This document shows positions 23,759-33,608 of a stretch of DNA of 64,000 nucleotides, in pieces. The DNA lies in the NCBI GenBank assembly GCA_025350645.1, contig JANXXM010000092.1, positions 56,266 to 120,265 on the forward strand. The letters run 5' to 3'. Position 1 is the stretch's first letter. Each line of letters starts with the position of its first letter. Origin of the DNA: Ferruginibacter sp. Lineage in GTDB: Bacteria > Bacteroidota > Bacteroidia > Chitinophagales > Chitinophagaceae. The translations under genes were made by a program, and so were the position numbers. Under the pieces are notes generated by a model. That model saw only the letters and a list, made by a program, of their open reading frames with translations. It was not told the origin of the DNA and did no database searches.

Positions 23759-25480
23759 TCATACCACTGCATAAGCCTGTATTTTATCATATAGATCTTT
23801 CGGTTTAAATGGCTTGTGTACATAATCGCTAAAGCCTTTGCTTTTAAGATCATGCTCCATATTATTATACAATGCAGCAGTAAATGCTATTACTGGTATA
23901 TCCTTATTTTGTTTTCTAATTTCTGCCACAGCCGCATATCCATCCATTACGGGCATTTCGAGATCCATCAATACCAGCTCAAAATTACTTTTATTAAAAT
24001 ATTCTATCGCTTTTAATCCGTTAGGTGCTTCAGTAAACTGCACGTTCCATTTTTTTAAAAAAGCGGTTAGTATCATCATGTTTACCGGATTATCTTCCGT
24101 TACCAAAATATTTATTCCATTTAAATTAAAATCCGGTGAGCCTTCCTGCTCTGCAAGGGCATTATCTTCGTCTGTAGCCAGCACCAGTGTAAAATAAAAC
24201 TCGCTGCCTTCGCCAGGTATACTTTTTACATGGAGCTTGCTCCCAAACATATTTACCAATTGCCTGCTAATAGATAACCCCAGCCCGGTACCACCAAAGT
24301 TTCTGGTAGTACTTTTATCAGCCTGCTCAAAGCTTTCAAAAATATTTTCGATATGGGTGGCAGCTATACCTACGCCCGTATCCTTTACCGAAAAATATAC
24401 CGTAATACTGCTGCTTGTTTGTGATAATACACTTGCAGAAAAAGTAACTGTACCGCTGCGGGTAAATTTAAATGCATTGGATAAAAGATTATTTAAAACC
24501 TGCAGCAGGCGCATATCATCACTTGCGATCATTTTTTCTAACCCACTGTCCAGGTTAAACAAAAACTTTACCTGGTCTTTTTTTTCCTGATTTTCAAATA
24601 CGTGGCATACTTTGCCCAAAAGATATTTTAAATTAAAAATATTTCTATCCAGATTTATTTTTCCTACTTCCATTTTACTCAGGTCCAGTATATGGTTTAT
24701 GAGGTTGAGCATGTGATCTGCAGAGTGCTGCAAGATATCCAGGTATGATTGCTGGGATGCACTTACCTGCTCATACTTTAATAAATTGGTAGCACCTATA
24801 ATTCCATTCAATGGTGTTCTTAGTTCGTGGCTCATAATGCTAAGAAATTCTCCTTTGGCTTTATTGGCATTCTCTGCCTGCTCACGGGATGCTATGAGTT
24901 TTACTTGCGTATCATCATTAATATTTCTTATGATGTATACAAAAAACAGTACAATTAAAAACGGAAATACATAATTTAAGATTACACTGCTGGCATACAA
25001 TTCTTTGCTCATATTGTAGCCATAAAACAACTGAGATGGAAGTGTAAAACATGCTACAAGGCAGCACAGTGTAAAACCAATGGTAATAACAAAACTTCTT
25101 CTTTCTTTTTTTACGTCATACACCAATAAAAATGCTATAATCAGCGGGAAAAAATAACAGGTAATGGAATGATCTATATTGAGTACATTTTGTATAATAA
25201 GAACGCTTAAACTGTTTACAGAAAAAACTATAAATTTGGCAATATTATATTTATAAAGACTATTTAAATAAAGCCCGAATAGCGTACCTGCAAGCATTAT
25301 AATACTTATTGCCGGAGGAAAATAATATTGGTTTAAAATTCCCCACATAATAAAAAAAATATAAATTATTATGGGGAAAAGTGCCATCAGGTTGGTAAGC
25401 TTTACCCGCTGAGCCTCTTCTAATTTGAGCCCTTCATGTACACCGAGCCCTGCAAGTTTTAAGAAAGTTTTTTTGAGCAT
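23759..25480 (-). CDS. Hybrid sensor histidine kinase with C-terminal receiver
   Basis: The 573-residue protein has an N-terminal membrane domain of about six helices (residues ~30-185) without a recognised sensor fold, a HisKA domain with the phosphoacceptor His in [15 protein letters not shown] (about residue 217), a HATPase domain (N box [25 protein letters not shown]) and a receiver at the end ([23 protein letters not shown] with the phospho-Asp, ...[10 protein letters not shown]). No regulator gene adjoins it; output would go through its own receiver or a histidine phosphotransfer protein elsewhere. It converges with uvrB, 26 bases apart. Confidence 0.92.
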   Translation of the reverse strand: MLKKTFLKLAGLGVHEGLKLEEAQRVKLTNLMALFPIIIYIFFIMWGILNQYYFPPAISIIMLAGTLFGLYLNSLYKYNIAKFIVFSVNSLSVLIIQNVLNIDHSITCYFFPLIIAFLLVYDVKKERRSFVITIGFTLCCLVACFTLPSQLFYGYNMSKELYASSVILNYVFPFLIVLFFVYIIRNINDDTQVKLIASREQAENANKAKGEFLSIMSHELRTPLNGIIGATNLLKYEQVSASQQSYLDILQHSADHMLNLINHILDLSKMEVGKINLDRNIFNLKYLLGKVCHVFENQEKKDQVKFLFNLDSGLEKMIASDDMRLLQVLNNLLSNAFKFTRSGTVTFSASVLSQTSSSITVYFSVKDTGVGIAATHIENIFESFEQADKSTTRNFGGTGLGLSISRQLVNMFGSKLHVKSIPGEGSEFYFTLVLATDEDNALAEQEGSPDFNLNGINILVTEDNPVNMMILTAFLKKWNVQFTEAPNGLKAIEYFNKSNFELVLMDLEMPVMDGYAAVAEIRKQNKDIPVIAFTAALYNNMEHDLKSKGFSDYVHKPFKPKDLYDKIQAYAVV

Positions 25481-25760
25481 ACCGGCGCTTTGAAATTGTT
25501 GGTGGTTTCTTTTTATTAACGTATGAATAGATAAAAAATTATTTCACAATAAGATAAAAAAGAAATTTAAATTTTATAAAGATAAAAGATAAACCATCCA
25601 ATATAGTATTATTACTGCATATTTTTATTTAACGGTGGCGATCGTATAAATTTTACTCCCGTAAAATATAATATAAAACTGAGCTTCTATAAAACGTAAT
25701 AAGAAGGACAGTATTACGTTTTTATAATTAATGGTATCTTTACAAAACAATATTTCTTCT

Positions 25761-27698
25761 ATGAAAACACTTTTATTTTTCTTATTTTTTTCTTTAAATA
25801 TGGTTTATGCACAGCCGCCTGTTAAAGATTATACAGATGCCATTGCAAAGATGGAACAAGGAGCCATACACAGCAGCAACTTTATAGCAGGTACTGCTGC
25901 ATCTAATAATTTTGATGTAAAATATTATCGTTGCGAGTGGGAAGTAGACCCCGCAATAAGATATATAAAAGGAAAAGTTACCGTATATTTTAAAATAACA
26001 GAAGCTGCATCTTCCATTACAATGGATCTTACCAACGACTTGCTTACCGATAGTGTGAAGCAGCACGGTAGTTTAATTTCTTTTTCTCAGCCCGTAAATA
26101 CAGCCACAATACAAATAAATTTTTCTTCTCCCATAAGTGCTGGCACTATAGATTCTGTAACTATATTTTATAAAGGTGTTCCTGCCAATACAGGCTTTGG
26201 TTCTTTTATTCAGGATGTGCATGCAGGTGTGCCCGTACTATGGACGCTTAGTGAATCTTATGGTTCCCGGGATTGGTGGCCATGTAAAAATGGTATCAAT
26301 GATAAGGCAGATTCTATTGATGTTTTTATAACACACCCTGCCATTTATAAAGCTGCAAGCAATGGCATGTTACAGTCTGTACTGCCGGCTGGCACAGGCA
26401 AATTAACTACACACTGGAAACACCGGTATCCTATAGCATCCTATCTTATTTGCATGGCGGTAACCAATTATGCAACCTTTGATAATACGGTGCAACTGGG
26501 CAGTACCACACTTCCTATGCTTACATATTGTTATCCGGAAAACCTTGCATTATTTCAGGCAAATACAGATAAGGTATTGGAGGCACTGGTTTTTTATCAC
26601 AATACTTTTGGGCCTTATCCTTTTATAAAAGAAAAATACGGACATGTACAATTTGGCTGGGGCGGTGGTATGGAGCACCAAACTTCTACTTTTATTGTAA
26701 CGCCAGAAGAATCTCTTATGGCGCATGAACTGGGGCACCAGTGGTTTGGCGATAAAATAACCTGCGCAAGCTGGGAAGATATATGGCTTAACGAAGGCTT
26801 TGCTACATTTCTTGCAGCCTATCATTTAGAAACAAAATATCCGCAAAATAAAATATTGTACAGAAAGCAGCAGGTAGATAAAATTACACAACTCCCCGGC
26901 GGCTCGGTAAAGGTTGCAGATACTTTAAACCTTAACCAGGTATTTAGCGGCAGGTTATCCTATAATAAGGGCAGCCATTTATTATATATGCTAAGGAGTA
27001 TTTTGAGTGATAGTATTTTTTTTGAAGCCATACGACAATATCAAAAAGACCCTGCAGTTATTTATGGTAATGCATCCACAGCGGATCTTAAAAGAAACCT
27101 GGAGCAGATAAGCGGTAAAAACCTTACCTACTTTTTCGATGAATGGTATACCGGGCAAGGCTATCCCAGTTATAATGTACAGTGGAATATGATTGGCAGC
27201 AGCACAACCGTAAATATAAAAATGAACCAGGTTACATCGCATCCCTCTGTTTCATTTTTTCACCTGCCCGTTACTCTAAAGTTTAAAAATGCTACGCAGG
27301 AAAAAAATGTTGTTGTAGATAATACTTTCAATAATCAAAACTTTATACAAACCTTGGGCTTTGTGCCAGATACTGTTTTAGTAGACCCGGATTACTGGCT
27401 CGTTACAAAAAATAATACTACCCGCAAAATAGTTGCAACAAGCACTGGTAACGGCGTGGCAGAAATTTATCCTAATCCTGTAGCAGACCCGCTCACTATT
27501 TACCTGCACGATTTTAATGATGCAGCAGCGGATGTAACCATTTATAACCAGGCCGGGCAGTTGTTGTATAAAAACAAAGCCAGCTTAATAAATGGAAGTG
27601 AGTATTTGCAAATTCCTGTTAAGAATTGGGCTAAAGGAATATATGCAGTAAAAATAAAAACGCAAAGCCGTATTATTGTGAAGCAAATTTTGCGCTGA
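25761..27698 (+). CDS. M1-family zinc aminopeptidase with type IX secretion tail
   Basis: From ATG 25761 the protein has 645 residues and a signal peptide (MKTLLFFLFFSLNMVYAQ). The M1 catalytic core has the exopeptidase motif GGGMEHQT and the zinc motif HELGHQWFG with the distal Glu in WLNEGFATF (about residues 305-345). The last ~80 residues (EIYPNPVADPLTIYLHDFND to VKQILR) are a T9SS type A sorting domain, so it should be secreted or surface-attached via type IX secretion. A TATCTTTA box at 25735-25742 lies inside the longer alternative frame, favouring the start used here. Confidence 0.93.
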   Translation: MKTLLFFLFFSLNMVYAQPPVKDYTDAIAKMEQGAIHSSNFIAGTAASNNFDVKYYRCEWEVDPAIRYIKGKVTVYFKITEAASSITMDLTNDLLTDSVKQHGSLISFSQPVNTATIQINFSSPISAGTIDSVTIFYKGVPANTGFGSFIQDVHAGVPVLWTLSESYGSRDWWPCKNGINDKADSIDVFITHPAIYKAASNGMLQSVLPAGTGKLTTHWKHRYPIASYLICMAVTNYATFDNTVQLGSTTLPMLTYCYPENLALFQANTDKVLEALVFYHNTFGPYPFIKEKYGHVQFGWGGGMEHQTSTFIVTPEESLMAHELGHQWFGDKITCASWEDIWLNEGFATFLAAYHLETKYPQNKILYRKQQVDKITQLPGGSVKVADTLNLNQVFSGRLSYNKGSHLLYMLRSILSDSIFFEAIRQYQKDPAVIYGNASTADLKRNLEQISGKNLTYFFDEWYTGQGYPSYNVQWNMIGSSTTVNIKMNQVTSHPSVSFFHLPVTLKFKNATQEKNVVVDNTFNNQNFIQTLGFVPDTVLVDPDYWLVTKNNTTRKIVATSTGNGVAEIYPNPVADPLTIYLHDFNDAAADVTIYNQAGQLLYKNKASLINGSEYLQIPVKNWAKGIYAVKIKTQSRIIVKQILR

Positions 27699-27725
27699 TG
27701 ATTTGCATAATTATTTTCCCTTTAC

Positions 27726-28490
27726 ATGGCTAAAAGAAAAAAACGTTTTGGTAAACGCATCCTTACAGCAACAATAATATTTGCCGCACTGGCCATTGCA
27801 TCTTATTATTTAAGCAATCTTTTTTTTAAAGCAAAATTTATACACTACGCAGCTTTTGGTATTGATGTGCCGGCAAATTACAGCATACATGGTATTGATG
27901 TAAGCCGCTACCAAAAAGATATTTCGTGGCAGGATGTAAAAGCTATGAAGGTAAAAGACATCAGCATAAATTTTGCATTTATAAAAGCTACCGAAGGCAC
28001 CGCTATTACTGATGAACAATACAGGGATAATATGAGTGCCGCAAAAGAAGCAGGCATACCAAGGGGTGCCTATCATTTTTTTATTGCCTCTAAAAGTGGC
28101 AAGCTGCAGGCGGCACATTTTTTAGAAACCGTACAATTAAAAAAAGGAGATTTGCCGCCGGTGCTGGATGCAGAGCAGGTAAACGGCGCCTCTGTTTTTG
28201 ATATACAACAACGCATGGCAGACTGGCTGGCCATGGTAGAAGCCCGGTACAAAGTAAAGCCCATCATTTATACCAATATAGATTTTTATAAAAATTTTCT
28301 TGCAGGGCGGTTCGATGATTATCCTTTATGGGTAGCGCATTACTTGCAAAAAGAAAAGCCACGTATAGAAAGAAACTGGCTCTTTTGGCAGCATAGCGAT
28401 GCCGGCCATATTACCGGCATAAGAAGCAATGTAGATTTTAATGTTTTTAATGGAGACAGTACTGCGTTTAAACAAATTTTATTAAGGTAA
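27726..28490 (+). CDS. Glycoside hydrolase family 25 (lysozyme-like muramidase)
   Basis: The 254-residue protein has a basic N-terminus and one membrane segment (ILTATIIFAALAIASYYL), then a GH25 barrel: IHGIDVSRYQKDISWQDVK with the first Asp of the active site, NFAFIKATEGTAITDEQY, GAYHFF, PPVLDAEQVN carrying the catalytic Asp/Glu pair, and FWQHSDAGHITGI near the end. GH25 enzymes cleave the MurNAc-GlcNAc bond of peptidoglycan; anchoring at the inner membrane facing the periplasm suggests cell-wall remodelling. It follows the M1 peptidase gene by 27 bases. Confidence 0.92.
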   Translation: MAKRKKRFGKRILTATIIFAALAIASYYLSNLFFKAKFIHYAAFGIDVPANYSIHGIDVSRYQKDISWQDVKAMKVKDISINFAFIKATEGTAITDEQYRDNMSAAKEAGIPRGAYHFFIASKSGKLQAAHFLETVQLKKGDLPPVLDAEQVNGASVFDIQQRMADWLAMVEARYKVKPIIYTNIDFYKNFLAGRFDDYPLWVAHYLQKEKPRIERNWLFWQHSDAGHITGIRSNVDFNVFNGDSTAFKQILLR

Positions 28491-28500
28491 ATTTGCCCGC

Positions 28501-28719
28501 ATGGGAATGGAAGATGAAACAAGGAATTTTTTGGTGCTCATTGCGCAAACAATATCTACCGTATTGCTGTGGATGCTTATAAACATGCTCTTTGGTATTT
28601 ATTACCAATACGGTTTTATAACCGGCACCCCCAGCATAAAAAATATTATCTATTACCTGCTATGCATAATAAGTTTTATTTTTATGCTGCGGTATTTTAT
28701 AAAACGGTGGAAGTTGTAG
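28501..28719 (+). CDS. Small two-helix membrane protein
   Basis: The 72-residue protein starts at ATG 28501, or at ATG 28507 two codons later, and has two predicted membrane segments (LIAQTISTVLLWMLINMLFG and IYYLLCIISFIFMLRYFI), ending in a basic tail KRWKL. It follows the GH25 gene by 10 bases and is probably co-transcribed. I recognise no named family; the topology and clean composition suggest a real gene. Confidence 0.7.
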   Translation: MGMEDETRNFLVLIAQTISTVLLWMLINMLFGIYYQYGFITGTPSIKNIIYYLLCIISFIFMLRYFIKRWKL

Positions 28720-28964
28720 ATGACATCAAGTCATCAATATCCTTTAACCTAATGCAAGACAGTCAATTTTTTATTTTTCTTCTTCAAATTTATACTCCTT
28801 TGTAATTTGTAGCTACCATAAATTTCCATTTAAATTAGGAGTAATAATAATGATATTTTTATATTGAATAGCTTGCTATAAAGAAATAAAATTTGCCCCT
28901 ATCGCACCCGCCGTTTCCAAAATATCTTTTAATAATAAAAACATTTTCCTTCAACTTTTAAAAG

Positions 28965-28996
28965 AAAAGCTGCTCCACAAAAAAAGAACAGCCTTT
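28965..28996 (-). terminator. Probable terminator of the TlpA-like gene
   Basis: On the minus strand AAAGGCTGTTC and GGAGCAGCTTT pair imperfectly around a T-rich loop and are followed by TTCTTTTAAAAG. It lies ~9 bases after the stop codon at 29005. The rest of 28720-28964 shows no gene. Confidence 0.5.
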
Positions 28997-29004
28997 CATC
29001 AATT

Positions 29005-30894
29005 TTATTTACCCGCAAGTTCTATCATATCTGCCACTTCATCTGCAAGTGCATCTGTATTACCTTCAAACCCTACAGATTTAAAACGAATATTACCTGC
29101 TTTATCAATAATAAATTTTGTAGGTATGCCGCTCACTTCAAAATCTGCTACCATCTTACTGTCATTATCCATCAACACATAAAAAGGATAATTTTTTTTC
29201 TTCATAAATTCTTTTGCATTTTCCAGTTTATTATCAACCGTTTCCCAAGTATCTACAAATAAAAATTTTATATCATCCCTGCCATTAAATTTTTCTACTG
29301 CCTTCTTCATACCCGGCATGGAGGCTATGCATGGGCCGCACCAGGTAGCCCAAAAATCTACCACCACTACCTTTCCTTTAAGGCTTTCTAAACTCACTTC
29401 TTTGCCCTCCCAGTCTTTAAGCACAAACTTTGGTGCCGCAGTATTTATCATGCTTTTTACCATCGCAGCTCTTTTGGCTACTATTGCAGTGGCTTCCAGT
29501 GCGGCAAGGTATTTATCAAAATCGGCAACATTTTTTTTATCTTTTACATACAAACTTTTTAATGCAGCCTTTGTTTTTGCAGATGCTTTGCCTGCCTTTA
29601 CCATACTTTCAATTATACTTTTAGCTTCTTGCGCAGGGGCTGCTTTTTCCAGCAGCATGGCATAGCGTTCGTTGTATTCTGCATCTTTTAATTTTGAAAA
29701 AGTTGCCCCCACTTTTGCATAAGGCAACCCTGCTTTATATTCTCCCATCTGGTATAATATGTACGAGTAGGTATCTGCATACATGGCATAATTTCCCTGC
29801 AACTGGTCCTGCCATTGTTTAGTCGTTACGCTTTCCGGTTTTTTTTCTGTAGGCTTTATAGTTTGCTGTTTTGCATATAAAGCGGCTTCTTCACTCATCT
29901 TTTTTGCTTCCGCTAAATTTTCTCCAGCCTCTGCCATTGCCCAGCTTTTATTATTAAGTGCCATAACTTTTGCACTCATAGGCAAATCATTCATCCACTT
30001 TGCAGCCATTGCTTTATTTTTTTCTTTGTCATATGCATCAGCTATTTGCCCTTTCATCATATTAATAGTATTGGCATCTGCTTTACCAGCAGGCGTTTTT
30101 GCTACAAAACTTTCGTAAAGCACTACTTTTTTATCCGCATTTTTTTCTGCAAAAAAGCTATTGATAATATCGCCTGAAATCCAGCTACCTGCAGGATATT
30201 TTTGTTTTAATATTGCTGTAAAAGAATCTGCTTTGGCTTTATTTTTATTACGCATGTAGTAATTTGCCAGTGTACTGTAATTTTCTTCTGATAAGTTTTG
30301 TTTAGTTTCTAATTCAGCAATTTTGCCTGCAATAATATCTTTTGCAGTAGCTTTTTTTGCGGTGCTTATCGCCTGAAAATACCCATTATAAAAATTGGGT
30401 TCATTCTCCAGTTCAGGATATTTTTTCATTCCTTCTTCAACAAGATCTAAATTTTTTTGTGGCATATTGGCCATGCCAAACAGATATTCGCCATAGCCGG
30501 CATATAATTGCCCAGCACTTGCATAATATCCTTTTACGGGTTGCTTATCGGTTGTATATACGGGTATAATATATCCTTTGCTGCTGTTATTATCTTTTAA
30601 ATCTCCGGCAGTTATACCAAAGGCCAATACATTTGCGTTGCTATCTATCATCACACTTGCCATATACACACTGCCGGTTTTTTTTAGTAGTGGTTCTTTT
30701 ACGATTAACCCTTTGCTGGTAAACTCGTACACAGCTATAGCTATATCTTTTTCATTTTTAAGTGGCGATAATTTTGCATTATAGGTAAAGCTGAGCATTT
30801 TATTGGCTTGCGGGTAAGGGTTTGTAAGTTGCATTGCATCAAAACTTACTTGTGCATGCAAGAGATGTGCACACAAGAACAAACTTGCGAGCAA
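29005..30894 (-). CDS. Exported TlpA-family thioredoxin protein with long N-terminal helical-repeat region
   Basis: The 629-residue protein has a signal peptide, a beta-domain (residues ~15-150), a long alpha-helical TPR-like central region (about 160-470) and a C-terminal TlpA/AhpC-type thioredoxin domain with the redox motif WATWCGPCIASMPG near residue 520, then the cis-Pro loop SGIPTKF. It should reduce or oxidise disulfides in the periplasm. The start is uncertain: TTG 30894 gives a signal peptide with no positive charge, whereas the same frame extends to ATC 30909, which would give the classic (M)KKIYLLASLFLCAHLLHAQ. No ATG exists before the stop at 30922. Confidence 0.9.
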   Translation of the reverse strand: MLASLFLCAHLLHAQVSFDAMQLTNPYPQANKMLSFTYNAKLSPLKNEKDIAIAVYEFTSKGLIVKEPLLKKTGSVYMASVMIDSNANVLAFGITAGDLKDNNSSKGYIIPVYTTDKQPVKGYYASAGQLYAGYGEYLFGMANMPQKNLDLVEEGMKKYPELENEPNFYNGYFQAISTAKKATAKDIIAGKIAELETKQNLSEENYSTLANYYMRNKNKAKADSFTAILKQKYPAGSWISGDIINSFFAEKNADKKVVLYESFVAKTPAGKADANTINMMKGQIADAYDKEKNKAMAAKWMNDLPMSAKVMALNNKSWAMAEAGENLAEAKKMSEEAALYAKQQTIKPTEKKPESVTTKQWQDQLQGNYAMYADTYSYILYQMGEYKAGLPYAKVGATFSKLKDAEYNERYAMLLEKAAPAQEAKSIIESMVKAGKASAKTKAALKSLYVKDKKNVADFDKYLAALEATAIVAKRAAMVKSMINTAAPKFVLKDWEGKEVSLESLKGKVVVVDFWATWCGPCIASMPGMKKAVEKFNGRDDIKFLFVDTWETVDNKLENAKEFMKKKNYPFYVLMDNDSKMVADFEVSGIPTKFIIDKAGNIRFKSVGFEGNTDALADEVADMIELAGK

Positions 30895-31044
30895 ATAAAT
30901 TTTTTTGATAAAGTAAAAATGTTAAGGGTGAAATGTTAAGTTATGAAAATATGTAACACAAATATTTTTTGCAGGGATAATTAATATTATATTATCATGC
31001 TACGTTTAAATTATTAATGCTATAGTTTAAAGACATGAGCAAAT

Positions 31045-31332
31045 TCATAACACGCCCAATTTATCTTTACCCTTACTTATAAAATGGGCAATAGTAAAAG
31101 ATGGAATAATATCTGTAAAAGGCAAGGCCTCTTCAATAAAATTTAAAACAGCACCAATAGTGCCTATCTTACCACCAAAGCTTTTAAAAAAAATATAGGC
31201 AGACAGCGGCGCCCATATTACATCTGCAAATTCTCCTATGCCGGGTATTACAAAACTCACACAACCTAGCGCATCCATTAAAATACAAAATCCCAAGGGA
31301 GGTAATTGCTTTTTTTGTTGTAGTAATTCCAT
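31045..31332 (-). CDS. Small conserved membrane protein
   Basis: The 95-residue protein has two to three hydrophobic segments (GFCILMDALGCVSFVIPGIG, ADVIWAPLSAYIFFKSF, then KIGTIGAVLNFIEEALPFTD) and a basic C-terminus. Proteins of this pattern occur widely in Bacteroidota without a known role. It is a single gene divergent from typA. Confidence 0.75.
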   Translation of the reverse strand: MELLQQKKQLPPLGFCILMDALGCVSFVIPGIGEFADVIWAPLSAYIFFKSFGGKIGTIGAVLNFIEEALPFTDIIPSFTIAHFISKGKDKLGVL

Positions 31333-31431
31333 AAAGTTTATGTTATCAAATACAGTGCATTTTTATAAAAATGTAGTATTGGCAGTTCAGTTTATATTTT
31401 TTTAACAGTCAAAGACAACTAAGGATCATCT

Positions 31432-31466
31432 TTTGCCCGCCCTATGCCTAAAATTATGTACCTTTG
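31432..31466 (+). promoter_or_regulatory. Promoter of typA
   Basis: TTTG at 31432-31435 and TACCTTTG at 31459-31466 are separated by 23 bases, a good match to the Bacteroidota -33/-7 promoter. The typA ATG lies 50 bases downstream. Confidence 0.7.
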
Positions 31467-31516
31467 CGCCCTCAAAAACAGTTCCGCTGATTGTGCGGTA
31501 CAAATAAATAATTAAA

Positions 31517-33328
31517 ATGAATATTCGCAACATCGCCATCATTGCCCACGTAGATCATGGCAAAACAACATTGGTTGACAAAATTTTACACTCTACAAAA
31601 GTATTTAGAGACAACCAGGAAACTGGTGAATTGATAATGGATAGCAATGATCTTGAGAGAGAACGTGGTATTACTATCTTTAGCAAGAATGCCGCTGTGG
31701 TGTATAAAGATTATAAAATAAATGTGATAGATACCCCCGGTCACAGTGATTTTGGTGGTGAAGTAGAAAGAGTTTTAAAAATGGCTGATGGTGTGGTTTT
31801 ATTAGTAGATGCGTTTGAAGGACCAATGCCGCAAACCCGTTTCGTATTACAAAAAGCATTGGCATTGGGTTTAAAGCCTATTGTTGTTATTAATAAAGTA
31901 GATAAAGAAAACTGTCGTCCGGATGAAGTACATGATGCCGTTTTCGAATTATTTTTTAACCTTGATGCTACAGAAGAGCAATTGGATTTCCCTACTTTCT
32001 ATGGTTCGGGCAAAAACGGCTGGTTCAACGATTCATTAACACAAATTGACAATATTTTCCCATTATTGGATGGCGTTATTAAATATGTACCGGAGCCTAA
32101 AGTAAATGAAGGTCCGTTGCAAATGCAGATTACTTCTTTAGATTATTCCTCTTTTCTGGGTCGTATTGCAGTAGGCAAGGTAGCTCGCGGGGTTATAAAA
32201 GAAAGTCAGCAAATAGCTTTGATGCAGGCAGATGGCAGCATCAAAAAAATGAAAATAAAAGAGTTATATGTTTTTGAAGGCATGGGCAAAAAGAAAGTAA
32301 CAGAAGTAACAGCAGGCGATATTTGTGCGGTAGTAGGACTGGAAGAATTCAATATTGGCGATACCATTGCAGATGTAGAAAACCCGGAGGCATTACCTGT
32401 AATAAGTGTGGACGAACCAACGATGAGTATGTTGTTTAGCATTAACAACTCTCCGTTTTTTGGTAAAGAAGGTAAGTTTGTAACGAGCCGCCACCTTAGA
32501 GATAGATTGATGAAGGAAACAGAAAAAAATCTTGCGTTGCGGGTAGAAGATACCGATGGGGCAGATAGTTTTTTGGTATTTGGTCGTGGTATTCTTCACC
32601 TGGGTATTTTAATAGAAACCATGCGCAGAGAAGGTTTTGAACTTACCGTAGGACAACCGCAGGTTTTGGTAAAACATATAGACGGTGCTAAAAATGAGCC
32701 TTATGAGAATTTGGTAGTAGATGTACCGGCAGAATATAGTGGTAAAGTAATTGACCTGGTAACACAACGCAAAGGCGAAATGTTTATTATGGAAACCAAA
32801 GGTACCATGCAACATTTGGAGTTTGATATTCCATCTCGTGGGCTGATAGGCTTGCGCAGCACCATGCTTACCGGCACTGCGGGTGAGGCTGTAATGGCAC
32901 ATCGTTTTACAGAGTACAAACCTTGGAAAGGCCCGATACCAGGGCGCAACAATGGTGTATTGCTTAGCAAAACTACCGAGCGTACAACAGGATATTCTGT
33001 AGATAAATTACAAGATAGGGGACGCTTTTTTGTTGACCCAGGTGAGGAAGTTTATGTAGGACAAATTATTGCTGAGCATATTAAGCCAGGCGATCTTGTA
33101 GTAAATGCCACAGAACCTAAAAAATTAACCAATCACCGTGCAAGTGGCAGTGATGATGCAAGCAAGGCAGCACCAAAAATACAAATGAGCCTGGAAGAAT
33201 GCATGGAATATATACAGGGAGATGAATGTATAGAAGTAACGCCAAAAAGTGTACGCCTGCGTAAAACAATTTTGAATGAAGATGAGCGCAACCGTGTACG
33301 TAAATCTATGGCATCAGAAATGGCATAA
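31517..33328 (+). CDS. typA: Translational GTPase TypA/BipA
   Basis: TypA is a ribosome-binding GTPase related to EF-G, needed for ribosome assembly at low temperature and for stress responses. The 603-residue protein has all G motifs (G1 AHVDHGKTTLVDK at 10-22, the RGITIFSK switch region, DTPGHSDFGGEVER, NKVDKENCRPDE), a domain II, and the BipA-specific C-terminus (PKKLTNHRASGSDDA, RLRKTILNEDERNR). It is monocistronic, with its own promoter and terminator. Confidence 0.97.
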   Translation: MNIRNIAIIAHVDHGKTTLVDKILHSTKVFRDNQETGELIMDSNDLERERGITIFSKNAAVVYKDYKINVIDTPGHSDFGGEVERVLKMADGVVLLVDAFEGPMPQTRFVLQKALALGLKPIVVINKVDKENCRPDEVHDAVFELFFNLDATEEQLDFPTFYGSGKNGWFNDSLTQIDNIFPLLDGVIKYVPEPKVNEGPLQMQITSLDYSSFLGRIAVGKVARGVIKESQQIALMQADGSIKKMKIKELYVFEGMGKKKVTEVTAGDICAVVGLEEFNIGDTIADVENPEALPVISVDEPTMSMLFSINNSPFFGKEGKFVTSRHLRDRLMKETEKNLALRVEDTDGADSFLVFGRGILHLGILIETMRREGFELTVGQPQVLVKHIDGAKNEPYENLVVDVPAEYSGKVIDLVTQRKGEMFIMETKGTMQHLEFDIPSRGLIGLRSTMLTGTAGEAVMAHRFTEYKPWKGPIPGRNNGVLLSKTTERTTGYSVDKLQDRGRFFVDPGEEVYVGQIIAEHIKPGDLVVNATEPKKLTNHRASGSDDASKAAPKIQMSLEECMEYIQGDECIEVTPKSVRLRKTILNEDERNRVRKSMASEMA

Positions 33329-33359
33329 CCTTTTTAAATACAAAGTGTATAACAGGAAG

Positions 33360-33416
33360 AGTACAGGGCAAACAAAGAGGTTTTAGAAATCTTTGTTTAC
33401 TCTGTACTTTTTTTAT
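33360..33416 (+). terminator. Intrinsic terminator of typA
   Basis: AGTACAGGGCAAACAAAGA pairs with TCTTTGTTTACTCTGTACT around an 11-base loop (one internal mismatch) and is followed by a run of T. It starts 32 bases after the typA stop. Confidence 0.85.
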
Positions 33417-33608
33417 TTGCACAATTTTTTTAGCCACAATGCACAAACATTTAAAATGAGCAAAAAAATTATGAAAATATGTGAAAATCTTTTAAATCTG
33501 TGAGCATTTTTTTAAACCACAAAGTTTATGAAGAAGTTTCAAGTTTTGGAGATCATTGTATGCTTTGTGTTTTCCTTCGTATTCTTTGTGTTTAGATAAG
33601 TGGATTTT

